Positions 24,534-33,413 of a DNA stretch of 64,000 nt are shown here, piece after piece. Under the pieces are notes generated by a model. It had not been told where the DNA came from, did not search any database, and worked only from the letters and a program-made list of their open reading frames with translations. Positions within the stretch are counted from its first letter, which is position 1. Every line of letters starts with the position of its first letter. The stretch comes from Rothia nasimurium (GTDB taxonomy: Bacteria > Actinomycetota > Actinomycetes > Actinomycetales > Micrococcaceae): NCBI RefSeq assembly GCF_004569295.1, contig NZ_SPQC01000008.1, forward strand, positions 16,346 through 80,345, read 5' to 3'. A program made the translations under genes and the position numbers.

Positions 24534-25499
24534 GTGTCTTTTACTTTGCCGCTGAGCCAGCTGACTCCCCAGGAACTTGAGAACCTGCACACCGAGATTA
24601 ACGGGTGGTATTTAGAGAACCGCCGTGACCTGCCCTGGCGCACCGGGAGCAATACTCCCTGGGAGGTGATGGTCAGCGAGTTTATGCTGCAGCAGACTCC
24701 GGTTAAGCGGGTCTTGCCGGTCTGGGAGACCTGGTTAGAGCGCTGGCCCTCCCCCGCTGATTTGGCGGCTGAGGATTCGGGCGAGGCCGTGCGGGCCTGG
24801 GGACGCCTGGGCTACCCCCGCCGGGCGCTTCGCCTGCACGCTGCGGCTCAGGCTATTGTTCAGCAGCACGATGGCCAGGTGCCGGGTAGTTACGAGGAGC
24901 TTTTGGCCTTACCCGGGGTGGGCTCATATACCGCGGCAGCTATATCTGTGTTTGCGTTTGGTGCAAGGGCCACGGTGATTGATACCAATATCCGTCGGGT
25001 TCACGCCCGCCTTATCTTGGGCAAGGCACTACCAGCTAAGGCGCTTACAGCTGCCGAAACCCGCTTAGCCGATGAGCTAATGCCCGCTGACCTGGCAGCG
25101 TCCTGCCTGTGGAATGTCTCGGTCATGGAGCTGGGAGCGCTCATCTGCACCGCTAAATCCCCGAGCTGCGAGCGCTGCCCGGTGGTGGATTCCTGTGCCT
25201 GGGTTACGGCAGGACGCCCCGAGGCCGACTATGTGCCTAAGGGCCAGGCCTGGGCCGGTACCGACCGCCAGCTGCGGGGTGCCATGATGGGCGTGCTGCG
25301 CGCCGCCCAGGAGCCGGTGCCGGCCCAGCTGCTGACCAGTGTAGGGCGGGCAGATATTGTTGTTCCCGAGGGCCTTGTTCCTGCTGTTGCGAAGCTGCGA
25401 GCACTCACTCCCCCGCCGGAGCAGATTGAGCGCTGCTTCTCGGGGCTCCTAGCGGACGGCCTCGCCCGGCAGGTTGAGGGCGATAGGGTCAGTCTTTAA
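24534..25499 (+). CDS. mutY: A/G-specific adenine glycosylase MutY
   Basis: Removes adenine mispaired with 8-oxoguanine. Visible: catalytic Glu49 in SEFMLQQTP, the helix-hairpin-helix LPGVGSYTAAAI (126-137), catalytic Asp150 in VIDTNIRRVHARL, and the [4Fe-4S] cysteines at 205, 212, 215 and 221 (CTAKSPSCERCP then DSC). At 321 aa it is shorter than E. coli MutY; the C-terminal domain for 8-oxoG recognition is reduced, as in many actinobacteria. GTG start at 24534. It neighbours radA and disA in a DNA-maintenance cluster. Confidence 0.95.
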   Translation: MSFTLPLSQLTPQELENLHTEINGWYLENRRDLPWRTGSNTPWEVMVSEFMLQQTPVKRVLPVWETWLERWPSPADLAAEDSGEAVRAWGRLGYPRRALRLHAAAQAIVQQHDGQVPGSYEELLALPGVGSYTAAAISVFAFGARATVIDTNIRRVHARLILGKALPAKALTAAETRLADELMPADLAASCLWNVSVMELGALICTAKSPSCERCPVVDSCAWVTAGRPEADYVPKGQAWAGTDRQLRGAMMGVLRAAQEPVPAQLLTSVGRADIVVPEGLVPAVAKLRALTPPPEQIERCFSGLLADGLARQVEGDRVSL

Positions 25500-25506
25500 C
25501 CGAAGC

Positions 25507-25791
25507 TCACGGTCGTTGCACTGCCCAGAAAATCGCTACGAAGGGAATAACCACTCCGGCAATGAAGGAGAAGAAGTAGCCTCGCTTGAAGACCCCGTGC
25601 TGGCGGGGGTAGCGCACCCCGTGGGCATAAACACCAGCGGCTAGCACCAGCCACAGGGCTAGGGGCTGATTCACGAGCAAAAGCAGGAGCAGGGCCAGAG
25701 GGTAAACCCAGGTCGCAAAGAGGCCAGGTGCTGTCTGCAAAAAGGACCGGGCGCCCGTTCTCAGCCAGAACCGTACCGGGTACCTGCTCAA
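25507..25791 (-). CDS. small membrane protein, 94 aa
   Basis: Two to three hydrophobic helices: WVYPLALLLLLLVNQPLALW, then LAAGVYAHGV, and a third near the end (FFSFIAGVVIPFVAIFWA). The loop between them is basic (RYPRQHGVFKRG), predicting a positive-inside topology. No family recognised. TTG start at 25791. It starts 3 nt after the stop of the disrupted gene at 25795-26091 and converges on mutY with a 7-nt gap. Confidence 0.55.
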   Translation of the reverse strand: MSRYPVRFWLRTGARSFLQTAPGLFATWVYPLALLLLLLVNQPLALWLVLAAGVYAHGVRYPRQHGVFKRGYFFSFIAGVVIPFVAIFWAVQRP

Positions 25792-25794
25792 GGT

Positions 25795-26091
25795 CTAGTT
25801 GGGGACGCACGAGAGCTCTCCTTCCGCTGTACCCTCAGCGTCGAGGGTAAAAGCCACGCATCGTTCGAAACCGTAGCTCGACAGGCCTCTACTGTTATTC
25901 ACCATGCGACTAATAACCGTGCGGTATGGCTCGAGGGAATCCAGCTCATAGGCCAGTGAATAATCGGGGTTAGCAGGCGGGTCTGCGCGCATGTTAGGGC
26001 CCTCGTAGTCAACCGTGGTGGCGTCCTGCTGGTAGACGATGCCGGGTCACTTTTTCTGACGGTATGTTCCCTGCAAATCCTGACGATTCAT
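25795..26091 (-). pseudogene. small gene interrupted by an in-frame TGA
   Basis: An ATG at 26091 with AAAGG at 8 nt opens a frame reading MNRQDLQGTYRQKK and then meets TGA at 26047-26049. The same frame stays open for 83 more codons to TAG at 25795, with ordinary protein-like sequence (VYQQDATTVDYEG, YSLAYELDSLEPYRTVISRM, GLSSYGFERCVAF). This looks like a single gene of about 98 codons broken by a nonsense codon, or two short genes. Product not recognised. It leads into the small membrane protein gene. Confidence 0.5.
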
Positions 26092-26176
26092 GGTTCACAC
26101 CTTTCAGAAGTTGTGAACTAGATTACCTTAAAGTCAGGCACATTCTAGACCTGTATAAGGAAAACCTCCAGCTCCT

Positions 26177-26683
26177 CTAGATTTCCAGAATCATCCGGGT
26201 ATTTCCTAGAGTATTGGGCTTCACCCGGGCAAGGTCAAGAAACTCAGCCACACCCTCATCGTGCGACCGCAGCAGCTCCATAAAAGTCTCAGAGTCAATC
26301 TGATCCTGGTTCTCCATCACCCTAAACCCCTGGCGCTTGAAGAAATCCACCTCAAAGGTCAGGCAAAAAACACTGGCAACACCCAGCCGCCGGGCCCGCT
26401 CCACCAGAGCGGCTACCAGGGCGTGCCCCACTCCCCGACCGCGCGCAACAGGAGCTGCCGCCAGCGTCCTAATTTCAGCGATGTTCTGCCACATCACGTG
26501 CAGAGCCCCGCAGCCGAGAACCTGCCCGGCAGCGTCCTCAACAATGAGGAACTCCTGGATAGCCTCATAGTAGGCCACGGCCTCTTTATCAAGCAGAATC
26601 CCCTCAAGCGCCAAGGGGCGCACCAGGGCTTGGATAGCGGGCACATCGTGCACGGTGGCGGGGCGGACGGTCACATCTGTCAT
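26177..26683 (-). CDS. argA: amino-acid N-acetyltransferase (short ArgA type)
   Basis: A single-domain GNAT acetyltransferase of 168 aa. The acetyl-CoA loop is ARGRGVGHALV (about residues 82-92). The motif SVFCLTFEVDFFKRQGF matches the short glutamate N-acetyltransferase of actinobacteria (Rv2747-like), which makes N-acetylglutamate in arginine synthesis. It lacks the kinase-like domain of E. coli ArgA. A general GNAT is the alternative, but the LTFEVxFFxRxGF motif is rather specific. It stands alone on its strand. Confidence 0.83.
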   Translation of the reverse strand: MTDVTVRPATVHDVPAIQALVRPLALEGILLDKEAVAYYEAIQEFLIVEDAAGQVLGCGALHVMWQNIAEIRTLAAAPVARGRGVGHALVAALVERARRLGVASVFCLTFEVDFFKRQGFRVMENQDQIDSETFMELLRSHDEGVAEFLDLARVKPNTLGNTRMILEI

Positions 26684-26750
26684 TCCTCAAGGCTACTGCC
26701 CTGCCCACCCGGGGGCCAAAGCCCCGTGAGACGCAAAGCCACTTAAACAA

Positions 26751-26791
26751 TAAATCAGCCCCGACCGCCAACCGGCGCGGGAGCTGATTTA
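26751..26791. repeat. inverted repeat upstream of argA
   Basis: TAAATCAGC (26751-26759) and GCTGATTTA (26783-26791) with a GC-rich inner hairpin (CCGACCGCC with CGGCGCGG). It lies in the 418-nt gap 26684-27101. The gap also holds CCCC-GGGG arms at about 26842-26856 and two copies of GCGCAAGC at about 26912 and 26936. It could be an attenuator or terminator; no T-run follows. Confidence 0.4.
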
Positions 26792-27039
26792 CATCATTAC
26801 ACACACATACACACAAGAGTCTTCTTGTCCTAAAGTTGCCCCACACACCGGGGCTTTATCGCTTCAGGGGCTCTGTCGAACCGTATGACTTAAGTATGGC
26901 AAGCCAGCCTTGAGCGCAAGCCTTAAAGAGCTGGGCGCAAGCTGAAAGGTTGGTCAAGCTTTGGTTACATTTTTGACCGCCCATCACAAAAGCATCACAG
27001 AACCAGCCAGCGCACCACAAAACTACCCGGTGCAGTATA

Positions 27040-27084
27040 AAGCCGCCTGCAACGTCCTTGGTATCAGGACGCTGCAGGCGGCTT
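27040..27084 (-). terminator. terminator of clpC
   Basis: AAGCCGCCTGCA pairs with TGCAGGCGGCTT, extended by CGTCCT/AGGACG inside. On the - strand it is followed by TTTATAC. It sits 18 nt after the clpC stop: a strong factor-independent terminator. Confidence 0.85.
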
Positions 27085-27101
27085 GCGCTTGCAAAGGCGG
27101 C

Positions 27102-29720
27102 TTAGCGCTCGTCGGCCTCGCGGGCTTCTTCGGCCTCGAAACGCTGCTCGGCAGTCTCGTTAGCTACCTCGGCTTCGGGGATTGCGGGGAGTTCCTTCTC
27201 GTCCTCGCCAAAGGCCTTGTCGAAGGCCTCGGCGTCCAGGTCACCCAGGGGAGCTGACGAGAAGGTGAACTTGGCCAGGTCGCCCTCGCCCTCAACGTCC
27301 ACGGTAATCTTCTCGCCGGACTTGATCTCACCGAAGAGGATTTTCTCAGACAGCGGGTCTTCCAGGTTGCGCTGCATCTCGCGGCGCAGCGGGCGGGCAC
27401 CCATGGAGGGGTCGTAGCCCTTAGCCGCCATGAGAGCCTTAGCCTTATCGGTCAGCTCAATTGACATATCCTGCTCAGCCAGGCGCTTGGCCAGGCGGGC
27501 AACGAAGAGGTCAACAATCTGCAGAATCTCAGACTCGGAGAGCTGGGGGAAGACAATGATGTCGTCCACGCGGTTGAGGAACTCGGGGCGGAAGTGCTCC
27601 TTGAGGGATTCCATCACGCGGCCCTGCATACGCTCGTAGGAGCCCTGGTCGTCGCCGACCTGCTGGAAGCCCACGGGCACACGGCGGGCCATTTCGCGGG
27701 AGCCCAGGTTGGTGGTCATGATGATGACGGTGTTCTTGAAGTCCACCACACGGCCCTGGGAGTCGGTCAGGCGGCCGTCTTCCAGAATCTGCAGCAGGGA
27801 GTTGAAGAGATCAGCGTGAGCCTTTTCGACCTCGTCAAAGAGCACAACGGAGAAGGGCTTGCGGCGGACCTTCTCGGTCAGCTGGCCGCCCTCCTCGTAA
27901 CCAACATAGCCGGGAGGGGCACCGAAGAGGCGAGACACAGTGTGCTTCTCCTGGTACTCCGACATGTCCAGGGTGATGAGGGCGTCCTCGTCACCAAAGA
28001 GGAACTCAGCCAGGGCCTTAGCCAGCTCGGTCTTACCGACGCCGGTGGGTCCGGCGAAGATGAAGGAGCCGCCAGGACGCTTGGGGTCCTTGAGGCCCGC
28101 ACGGGTACGGCGGATTGAACGGGAGAGAGCCTTGATAGCGTTCTCCTGGCCAATGACGCGCTTGTGCAGCTCCTCTTCCATCTTGAGCAGACGGCCGGAC
28201 TCTTCCTCAGTGATCTTGTAGACCGGAACACCGGTGGAGAAGGCAAGGACGTCGGCGATAACCTCGGGGGTCACCTCACCGAAGGCGTCGCCGGCGTTGC
28301 GCCACTGCTGCTCAGCCTCTTCCTTCTCAGCAGCCAGCTTCTGCTCCTTATCGCGCAGGTCAGCTGCCTTCTCGAACTCGTTAGCCGCAATGGCTTCTTC
28401 CTTCTCGCCCTTGAGCTTGGCGATGCGCTCTTCGAGCACCTTAATTTCAGGCGGAGCAGTCATGCGCTTGATACGCAGGCGGGCACCGGCCTCGTCAATC
28501 AGGTCAACGGCCTTATCGGGCAGGAAACGATCAGAGATGTAGCGGTGGGCCAGGTTAACGGCGGTTTCCAGAGCCTCATCTGAGATGGTCACGCGGTGGT
28601 GGGCTTCGTACTTATCGCGCAGGCCCTTGAGAATCTCAACAGCCAGCTCGGGGCTGGGCTCATCGACCTGGATGGGCTGGAAACGACGTTCCAGGGCGGG
28701 GTCCTTCTCAATGTGCTTGCGGTACTCATCGAGAGTGGTTGCACCGATGGTCTGCAGCTCACCGCGGGCCAGCATGGGCTTCAGGATTAAGGCAGCGTCG
28801 ATAGCGCCCTCAGCGGCACCTGCACCGACCAGGGTGTGAATCTCATCGATGAAGAGGATGATGTCGCCGCGGTTGCGGATTTCCTTCAGCACCTTCTTCA
28901 TGCGCTCTTCGAAGTCACCGCGGTAGCGGGAACCGGCCACCATGGAACCCAGGTCCAGGGTGTAAAGGTGCTTGTCCTTCAAGGTTTCGGGCACATCACC
29001 GTGCACAATCGCCTGGGCCAGACCCTCAGCAACGGCGGTCTTACCCACACCGGGCTCACCAATCAGCACGGGGTTGTTCTTGGTGCGGCGAGAGAGCACC
29101 TGCATAACGCGCTCCATCTCCTTATGGCGACCAATCACGGGGTCAAGCTTGCCCTCGCGCGCCGCAGCCGTGAGGTTGCGTCCGAACTGGTCAAGAATGG
29201 CAGACCCAGCCGGGGTGCCCTCGCGGGAGTTACCCGCACCCACACCGGCGGTCTCCTTACCGCCCTCACCGTTGTTGTTGCCAGGGTAGCCAGAAATCAG
29301 GTCCATCACGGTCTGACGAACCTTAGCGGGCTCAGCGCCCAGCTTGGTCAGGATCTGGTTGCCCACACCCTCGTTGGCGCGCACCATACCCAGCAGGATG
29401 TGCTCGGTACCGATGTAGCCGTGGTTCAGCTGGATAGCCTCGCGCATCGACAGCTCAAGAACCTTCTTAGCACGCGGGGTAAAGGGAATATGACCGCTGG
29501 ACGCCTGGGGGCCAGAACCGATGATATCCTGCACCTGGTCACGCACAGCAGTGAGGTTAATACCGAGCGACTCAAGAGCGCGAGCCGCAATACCCTCACC
29601 CTCGTGAATCAGACCGAGCAAAATGTGTTCGGTGCCGATGTAGTTGTGGTTCAGCATGCGTGCTTCTTCTTGAGCAAGCACGATGACGCGGCGGGCGCGG
29701 TCGGTAAACCGTTCAAACAT
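27102..29720 (-). CDS. clpC: ClpC AAA+ unfoldase
   Basis: An 872-aa Hsp100 ATPase. The N-domain has two Clp repeats ([35 protein letters not shown]). The first AAA+ module has Walker [14 protein letters not shown] and [12 protein letters not shown]. The UVR-like middle domain reads [20 protein letters not shown], and the second AAA+ module has [17 protein letters not shown] and the SRH. The acidic C-terminal tail is Glu/Ala-rich. ClpC feeds unfolded substrates to ClpP and is essential in several actinobacteria. Single gene with its own terminator; AGGAG upstream of the ATG at 29720. Confidence 0.97.
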   Translation of the reverse strand: MFERFTDRARRVIVLAQEEARMLNHNYIGTEHILLGLIHEGEGIAARALESLGINLTAVRDQVQDIIGSGPQASSGHIPFTPRAKKVLELSMREAIQLNHGYIGTEHILLGMVRANEGVGNQILTKLGAEPAKVRQTVMDLISGYPGNNNGEGGKETAGVGAGNSREGTPAGSAILDQFGRNLTAAAREGKLDPVIGRHKEMERVMQVLSRRTKNNPVLIGEPGVGKTAVAEGLAQAIVHGDVPETLKDKHLYTLDLGSMVAGSRYRGDFEERMKKVLKEIRNRGDIILFIDEIHTLVGAGAAEGAIDAALILKPMLARGELQTIGATTLDEYRKHIEKDPALERRFQPIQVDEPSPELAVEILKGLRDKYEAHHRVTISDEALETAVNLAHRYISDRFLPDKAVDLIDEAGARLRIKRMTAPPEIKVLEERIAKLKGEKEEAIAANEFEKAADLRDKEQKLAAEKEEAEQQWRNAGDAFGEVTPEVIADVLAFSTGVPVYKITEEESGRLLKMEEELHKRVIGQENAIKALSRSIRRTRAGLKDPKRPGGSFIFAGPTGVGKTELAKALAEFLFGDEDALITLDMSEYQEKHTVSRLFGAPPGYVGYEEGGQLTEKVRRKPFSVVLFDEVEKAHADLFNSLLQILEDGRLTDSQGRVVDFKNTVIIMTTNLGSREMARRVPVGFQQVGDDQGSYERMQGRVMESLKEHFRPEFLNRVDDIIVFPQLSESEILQIVDLFVARLAKRLAEQDMSIELTDKAKALMAAKGYDPSMGARPLRREMQRNLEDPLSEKILFGEIKSGEKITVDVEGEGDLAKFTFSSAPLGDLDAEAFDKAFGEDEKELPAIPEAEVANETAEQRFEAEEAREADER

Positions 29721-29990
29721 TGAACACTCCTTGGAAACTTACTATTACCCAAAAGATTACGCGCGTTTCCGCACCTGCGGGGCCCTGTTCGCCACGGAAT
29801 GAATGGTGTTCGCAGGGAGGGAAAGCTCCCGCGTCTCATGCCGCTAAGAGGGCTGGCATTGAGTCAGCTGCGTAGCTCTAAGGTTGCTCTACTTTTTGCC
29901 TAGATACACCTCTATATTTACCGACCAAAGGTGCCTGGAATTTATCTATCATTTCCTCCGTGCCTGCACTTTATAGGCTGCTTATAAGTA
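29721..29990 (-). promoter_or_regulatory. clpC upstream region
   Basis: This region has no gene. It contains GTTCGCC (29787-29793) and GTTCGCA (29808-29814), direct copies spaced 21 bp, that is two helical turns. Such spacing suits a dimeric activator. ClgR is the usual clpC regulator in actinobacteria, but the sequence is not a clear ClgR palindrome, so the site is tentative. Confidence 0.3.
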
Positions 29991-30025
29991 ATGAGGCGGA
30001 ACCCGCTCATCGGGTTCCGCCTCAT
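29991..30025 (-). terminator. terminator of lsr2
   Basis: A perfect 15-bp stem ATGAGGCGGAACCCG / CGGGTTCCGCCTCAT with a 5-nt loop lies 21 nt after the lsr2 stop. The - strand continues TTACTTATAA, moderately T-rich. Confidence 0.8.
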
Positions 30026-30045
30026 AAAGACAAGAAGAAGATTAT

Positions 30046-30390
30046 TTACTTGCTTTCTTTGCCCATAGCTGCGTAGTAGGCGTCCTGAATATGCTGCTGA
30101 ATACGGCCGCGGTTGGAAACCTCGTGGCCATTTTCCTGGGCCCACTTACGGATTTCAGCGATTTCGGGGTTGCGCTTAGCGGTGGTGCGTGAGCCTGCGG
30201 GGCGGCCGGGAGTGCGCTGGACGCGACGGGCCTTAGCGGCGAAAGGACGGATGGCGTCGCGCAGGCGGGCAGCGTTAGCGCTAGAAAGATCGATTTCGAA
30301 CTGGCCGCCGTCGAGACCGAAACGTACGGTTTCTTCTGCGGGGCCGCCGTCGAGATCGTCTTCAAGAATAATCTTGACCTTCTGAGCCAT
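30046..30390 (-). CDS. lsr2: Lsr2 nucleoid-associated protein
   Basis: A 114-aa Lsr2, the actinobacterial H-NS analogue that coats AT-rich DNA and silences acquired genes. The N-terminal dimerisation part reads MAQKVKIILEDDLDGGPAEE and TVRFGLDGGQFEIDLS. The basic C-terminal DNA-binding domain reads RTPGRPAGSRTTAK, then IRKWAQENGHEVSNRGRI with the AT-hook-like RGR. The AT-rich islands of this window (55-64 kb and parts of 1-6 kb) are natural targets. Own terminator and an AT-rich promoter region. Confidence 0.97.
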   Translation of the reverse strand: MAQKVKIILEDDLDGGPAEETVRFGLDGGQFEIDLSSANAARLRDAIRPFAAKARRVQRTPGRPAGSRTTAKRNPEIAEIRKWAQENGHEVSNRGRIQQHIQDAYYAAMGKESK

Positions 30391-30506
30391 TATTTTCTCC
30401 TTGGATGAGGCTGTTTGGGGAATATGAACTCAACCGCGTTTTTGGGTAGGGAGACGTATAGGGAATATCCGCCTTCTACCCCTTTTCTGTGGGGTACGCA
30501 ATCAAG

Positions 30507-30527
30507 TTAGTCACCCTTGATGACTAA
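30507..30527. promoter_or_regulatory. inverted repeat in the lsr2 promoter region
   Basis: TTAGTCA and TGACTAA are exact complements separated by 7 nt, in an AT-rich stretch 117 nt upstream of lsr2. Possible operator; the regulator is unknown. The rest of 30391-30591 is AT-rich and noncoding. Confidence 0.35.
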
Positions 30528-30591
30528 AATAAATAGTACATATTCTTTTCTCAAAAAGGAAATAAGTCACGCTTTAGAGAACAAAAAAGTT

Positions 30592-30789
30592 TTATTTAGT
30601 TTCTGATGTTCCAAAAGGGTCCCGGGTTCCGTCCGCGTTTTTTACAGAGCGGTACCAGGCTTCGGCGTCCTTTTCGGTATCCTGCCGGGCGGCACGCTCT
30701 GTGCTGTCAGCGCGGTTCATCCAGCGCAAAATAAAATAAAGAACCAGGCCCGCACCAATTGAGGGAACCAGGCCAATCAGGAATTCCAT
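30592..30789 (-). CDS. small conserved membrane protein, 65 aa
   Basis: One N-terminal helix (FLIGLVPSIGAGLVLYFILRW, residues 3-23) with a hydrophilic tail (NRADSTERAARQDTEKDAEAW). This is a conserved small-protein type in Micrococcaceae, usually annotated hypothetical. ATG at 30789 with AAGGAAGAG upstream. It stands between lysS and lsr2. Confidence 0.7.
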   Translation of the reverse strand: MEFLIGLVPSIGAGLVLYFILRWMNRADSTERAARQDTEKDAEAWYRSVKNADGTRDPFGTSETK

Positions 30790-30850
30790 CTCTTCCTTAC
30801 CTTTCGTGGGTTTATGCTCCCTCCAATCTACCCCAGATAACTGGCAAAAA

Positions 30851-30879
30851 AGCCCGCCTGGCAGGCTACCAGGCGGGCT
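30851..30879 (-). terminator. terminator of lysS
   Basis: AGCCCGCCTGG and CCAGGCGGGCT form an 11-bp perfect stem with a 7-nt loop, followed on the - strand by TTTTTT. It lies 20 nt after the lysS stop. Confidence 0.9.
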
Positions 30880-30898
30880 AGAGGGGCGTAAGGACGCT

Positions 30899-32419
30899 TT
30901 ACTCGGCTTCGGGCTTCATGAGCGGGAAGAGGATGGTTTCGCGGATACCTACGCCGGTGAAGAGCATAATCAGGCGGTCGATACCCAGGCCCAGGCCACC
31001 CATGGGGGGAGCACCGTATTCGAGGGCGCGCAGGAAGTCGTCGTCGAGCTGCATGGCTTCGTCGTCGCCGCCTGCTGCCAGCTTGGACTGCTCGGTCAGG
31101 CGCTCACGCTGGATTACGGGGTCGATGAGCTCGGAGAAGGCTGTGCCTCGCTCCATACCGCCGATGATGAGGTCCCAGGCCTCGATGAGGTTGGCCTCGG
31201 AGCGGTGTTGGCGGGCCAGCGGCTGGGCTGAGGGCGGGTAGTCGTAGACGAAGGTGGGGTTGATGAGGGTGGGTTCAACGATTTCACCGAAGAGCTCAAC
31301 AACCAGCTTCTCGGCGTCCCACTTGGGGTCAACGGGGACCTCGTGCTTCTCGGCGATAGCGCGCAGTTCTTCTGCGGTGGTGGCGGGGGTAATCTCAACG
31401 CCCACGGCCTCGGACAGGCCGGGGTAGACGCCCAGCCACTTCCATTCGCCGCTGAGGTCGATGGTACCGGCTTCGGTTTCAATCTGGTGCACGCCCACAG
31501 CGTCGGCGCAGGCCATGACGATTTCCTGCATGCGCTTGGCCATAACGAACTGGTCGGCGTAGGCCTCGTAGCATTCCAGGGTAGTGAATTCGGGGCTGTG
31601 GGTGGAGTCTACGCCCTCGTTGCGGAAGACACGGCCAATTTCGTAGACACGTTCCAGACCTCCCACCTCAGCACGCTTGAGGAAAAGCTCAGTGGCGATG
31701 CGCAGGGTCATGGGCTGGTCAAAAGCGTTCAGGTGGGTTTCGAAGGGGCGGGCTGCCGCACCACCGTGAATGAGCTGCAGGATGGGGGTTTCCAGCTCGA
31801 TGTAGCCGTGGTCGTTCAGCACGTTGCGCACGGTCTGGGTAATCTTGGCGCGCTTGATGACCAGGTCGCGGGCTTCATCGCGCACCATCAGGTCGAGGTA
31901 GCGCTGGCGGACGCGGGTCTCTTCGTTCAAGTCGGAGTGCAGGTTGGGCATGGGGCGCAGGGCCTTGGATGCCATCTGCCATTCGTCCGCCATGATGGAG
32001 AGCTCGCCGCGGCGGGACGAGATAACCTCGCCCTTGACGAAGACGTGGTCGCCCAGGTCAACCAGGGCCTTCCAGTCAGCCAGGGATTCTTCGCCCACGC
32101 TGGCCAGTGAAATCATGGCCTGGATGCGGGTGCCGTTACCCTGCTGCAGGGAGGCAAAGCAGAGCTTGCCGGTGTTGCGGACGAAGACGACGCGTCCGGC
32201 CACACCAACGATGTCGCCGGTGGTCTGGTCTGCTTCGAGCTTGCCGTCGTACTTCTCACGGATTTCGGTGATGGTGTGGGTGACGGGGACGCCCACGGGG
32301 TAAGCTTCACGGCCAGATTCGAGCAGCTTGGCGCGCTTTTCGAGGCGAATCTGCATCTGCTCTGAGACGCCGTGGTCGAAGGCGGTGGTTTCGGCGGGAG
32401 TGTTGCCCTGTTCAGTCAA
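30899..32419 (-). CDS. lysS: lysyl-tRNA synthetase, class II
   Basis: A 506-aa class II enzyme that charges tRNA-Lys. The N-terminal anticodon-binding OB fold contains GVAGRVVFVRNTGKLCFASL. Catalytic motif 2 reads FRNEGVDSTHSPEFTTLE, and motif 3 reads GGLGLGIDRLIMLF. Typical length. It is the last gene in a long - strand operon, 34 nt after panC. A lysS terminator follows. Confidence 0.97.
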   Translation of the reverse strand: MTEQGNTPAETTAFDHGVSEQMQIRLEKRAKLLESGREAYPVGVPVTHTITEIREKYDGKLEADQTTGDIVGVAGRVVFVRNTGKLCFASLQQGNGTRIQAMISLASVGEESLADWKALVDLGDHVFVKGEVISSRRGELSIMADEWQMASKALRPMPNLHSDLNEETRVRQRYLDLMVRDEARDLVIKRAKITQTVRNVLNDHGYIELETPILQLIHGGAAARPFETHLNAFDQPMTLRIATELFLKRAEVGGLERVYEIGRVFRNEGVDSTHSPEFTTLECYEAYADQFVMAKRMQEIVMACADAVGVHQIETEAGTIDLSGEWKWLGVYPGLSEAVGVEITPATTAEELRAIAEKHEVPVDPKWDAEKLVVELFGEIVEPTLINPTFVYDYPPSAQPLARQHRSEANLIEAWDLIIGGMERGTAFSELIDPVIQRERLTEQSKLAAGGDDEAMQLDDDFLRALEYGAPPMGGLGLGIDRLIMLFTGVGIRETILFPLMKPEAE

Positions 32420-32453
32420 TGATGTACCTGTTCTTAGGTTGGGTATAGAGGTC

Positions 32454-33374
32454 TTAGTTGATTTCCATGTTATCGATGAGGCGGGTGGAGCCTACGTAGG
32501 CTGCCACGAGCGCTAGCACACGTGCCTGTTCGCTCTGGGGGGCCTCAAAGGTGTCGGTATCGACGACTTCGAGGTAGTCCAGGCGCACTCCTTCGGTGCT
32601 GTCGATGGTGGTACGGGCCTGGGCGACGTCCTCTGCGCTCAACCTGCCGGTGATGTACTTTTCGCGCAGGGTTGCCAGGGTGCGGGAAAGCACCAGGGCC
32701 GCTTCGCGTTCTTCAGCGCTCAGGTACTGGTTGCGCGATGAGAGGGCAAGGCCGTCGTCCGCACGTACCACGGGCACAGGCTTGATGGTTACCTCGTGGT
32801 TCAAGTCCTTAACCATGCGCTGAATGAGGGCCAGCTGCTGGGCGTCCTTCTGCCCGAAGTAAGCGTTAAGGGTACCTTCCCCTACCAGGGGCTTCAGAAT
32901 GTTGAAGAACTTATTGACCACGGTCAGTACGCCGTCGAAGTGGCCAGGGCGGGTCTTGCCCTCGAAGAGGGTGCCCAGCTTGCCTGAGACAACGGTGATT
33001 TTGGGGTCGCCACCGGGGTACATTTCTTCAACGGTGGGGGCGAAGATGACGTCGACGCCTGCTTCGGTCGCCAGGGCGGCGTCCGCTTCAAGAGTGCGGG
33101 GGTAGCGGTCGTAGTCTTCGTTGGGCCCGAACTGGAGGGGGTTCACGAAGATAGAGAGCACCACAACATCGTTCTGTTCGCGGGCACGGCGAATCAGGGT
33201 GGCGTGCCCGTCGTGCAGGGCGCCCATGGTGGCTACGTAGCCTACGGTGAGGGGTTTCTCTGCGGCGGGGGTTTCACCGGTGTCTCGGCGGCGGCTGGCG
33301 GTGGTGGTGAGGGCCAGGAGCATTTCGTTGCCGAGGTCGGTGATGGTGTGTGCGATAGGGGCTTGACTCGTCAC
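32454..33374 (-). CDS. panC: pantothenate synthetase
   Basis: Joins pantoate and beta-alanine with ATP. Signature MGALHDGHATLIRRA (about residues 50-64) includes the HxGH ATP motif, followed by VVVLSIFVNPLQFGPNED. YFGQKDAQQLALIQRM and DGLALSSRNQYLS are also present. 306 aa, normal length. The first 45 residues are an extra low-complexity segment. It lies between the DUF2520 gene and lysS in one operon, a conserved actinobacterial order. panB and panD are not in the window. Confidence 0.96.
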   Translation of the reverse strand: MTSQAPIAHTITDLGNEMLLALTTTASRRRDTGETPAAEKPLTVGYVATMGALHDGHATLIRRAREQNDVVVLSIFVNPLQFGPNEDYDRYPRTLEADAALATEAGVDVIFAPTVEEMYPGGDPKITVVSGKLGTLFEGKTRPGHFDGVLTVVNKFFNILKPLVGEGTLNAYFGQKDAQQLALIQRMVKDLNHEVTIKPVPVVRADDGLALSSRNQYLSAEEREAALVLSRTLATLREKYITGRLSAEDVAQARTTIDSTEGVRLDYLEVVDTDTFEAPQSEQARVLALVAAYVGSTRLIDNMEIN

Positions 33375-33413
33375 GGTGGTGAGGGGTCCTTTCGTGTTTT
33401 GCGCCCTCCCAGT

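Noticed and set aside
25496..25810. Alternative frame overlapping the small membrane protein
   Set aside because: Pro/Cys-rich without helices; the frame at 25507-25791 has sensible membrane segments and positive-inside loops.
28836..29723. Long His-rich frame on + opposite clpC
   Set aside because: Antisense to a clear clpC gene; a known artefact of GC-rich coding DNA.
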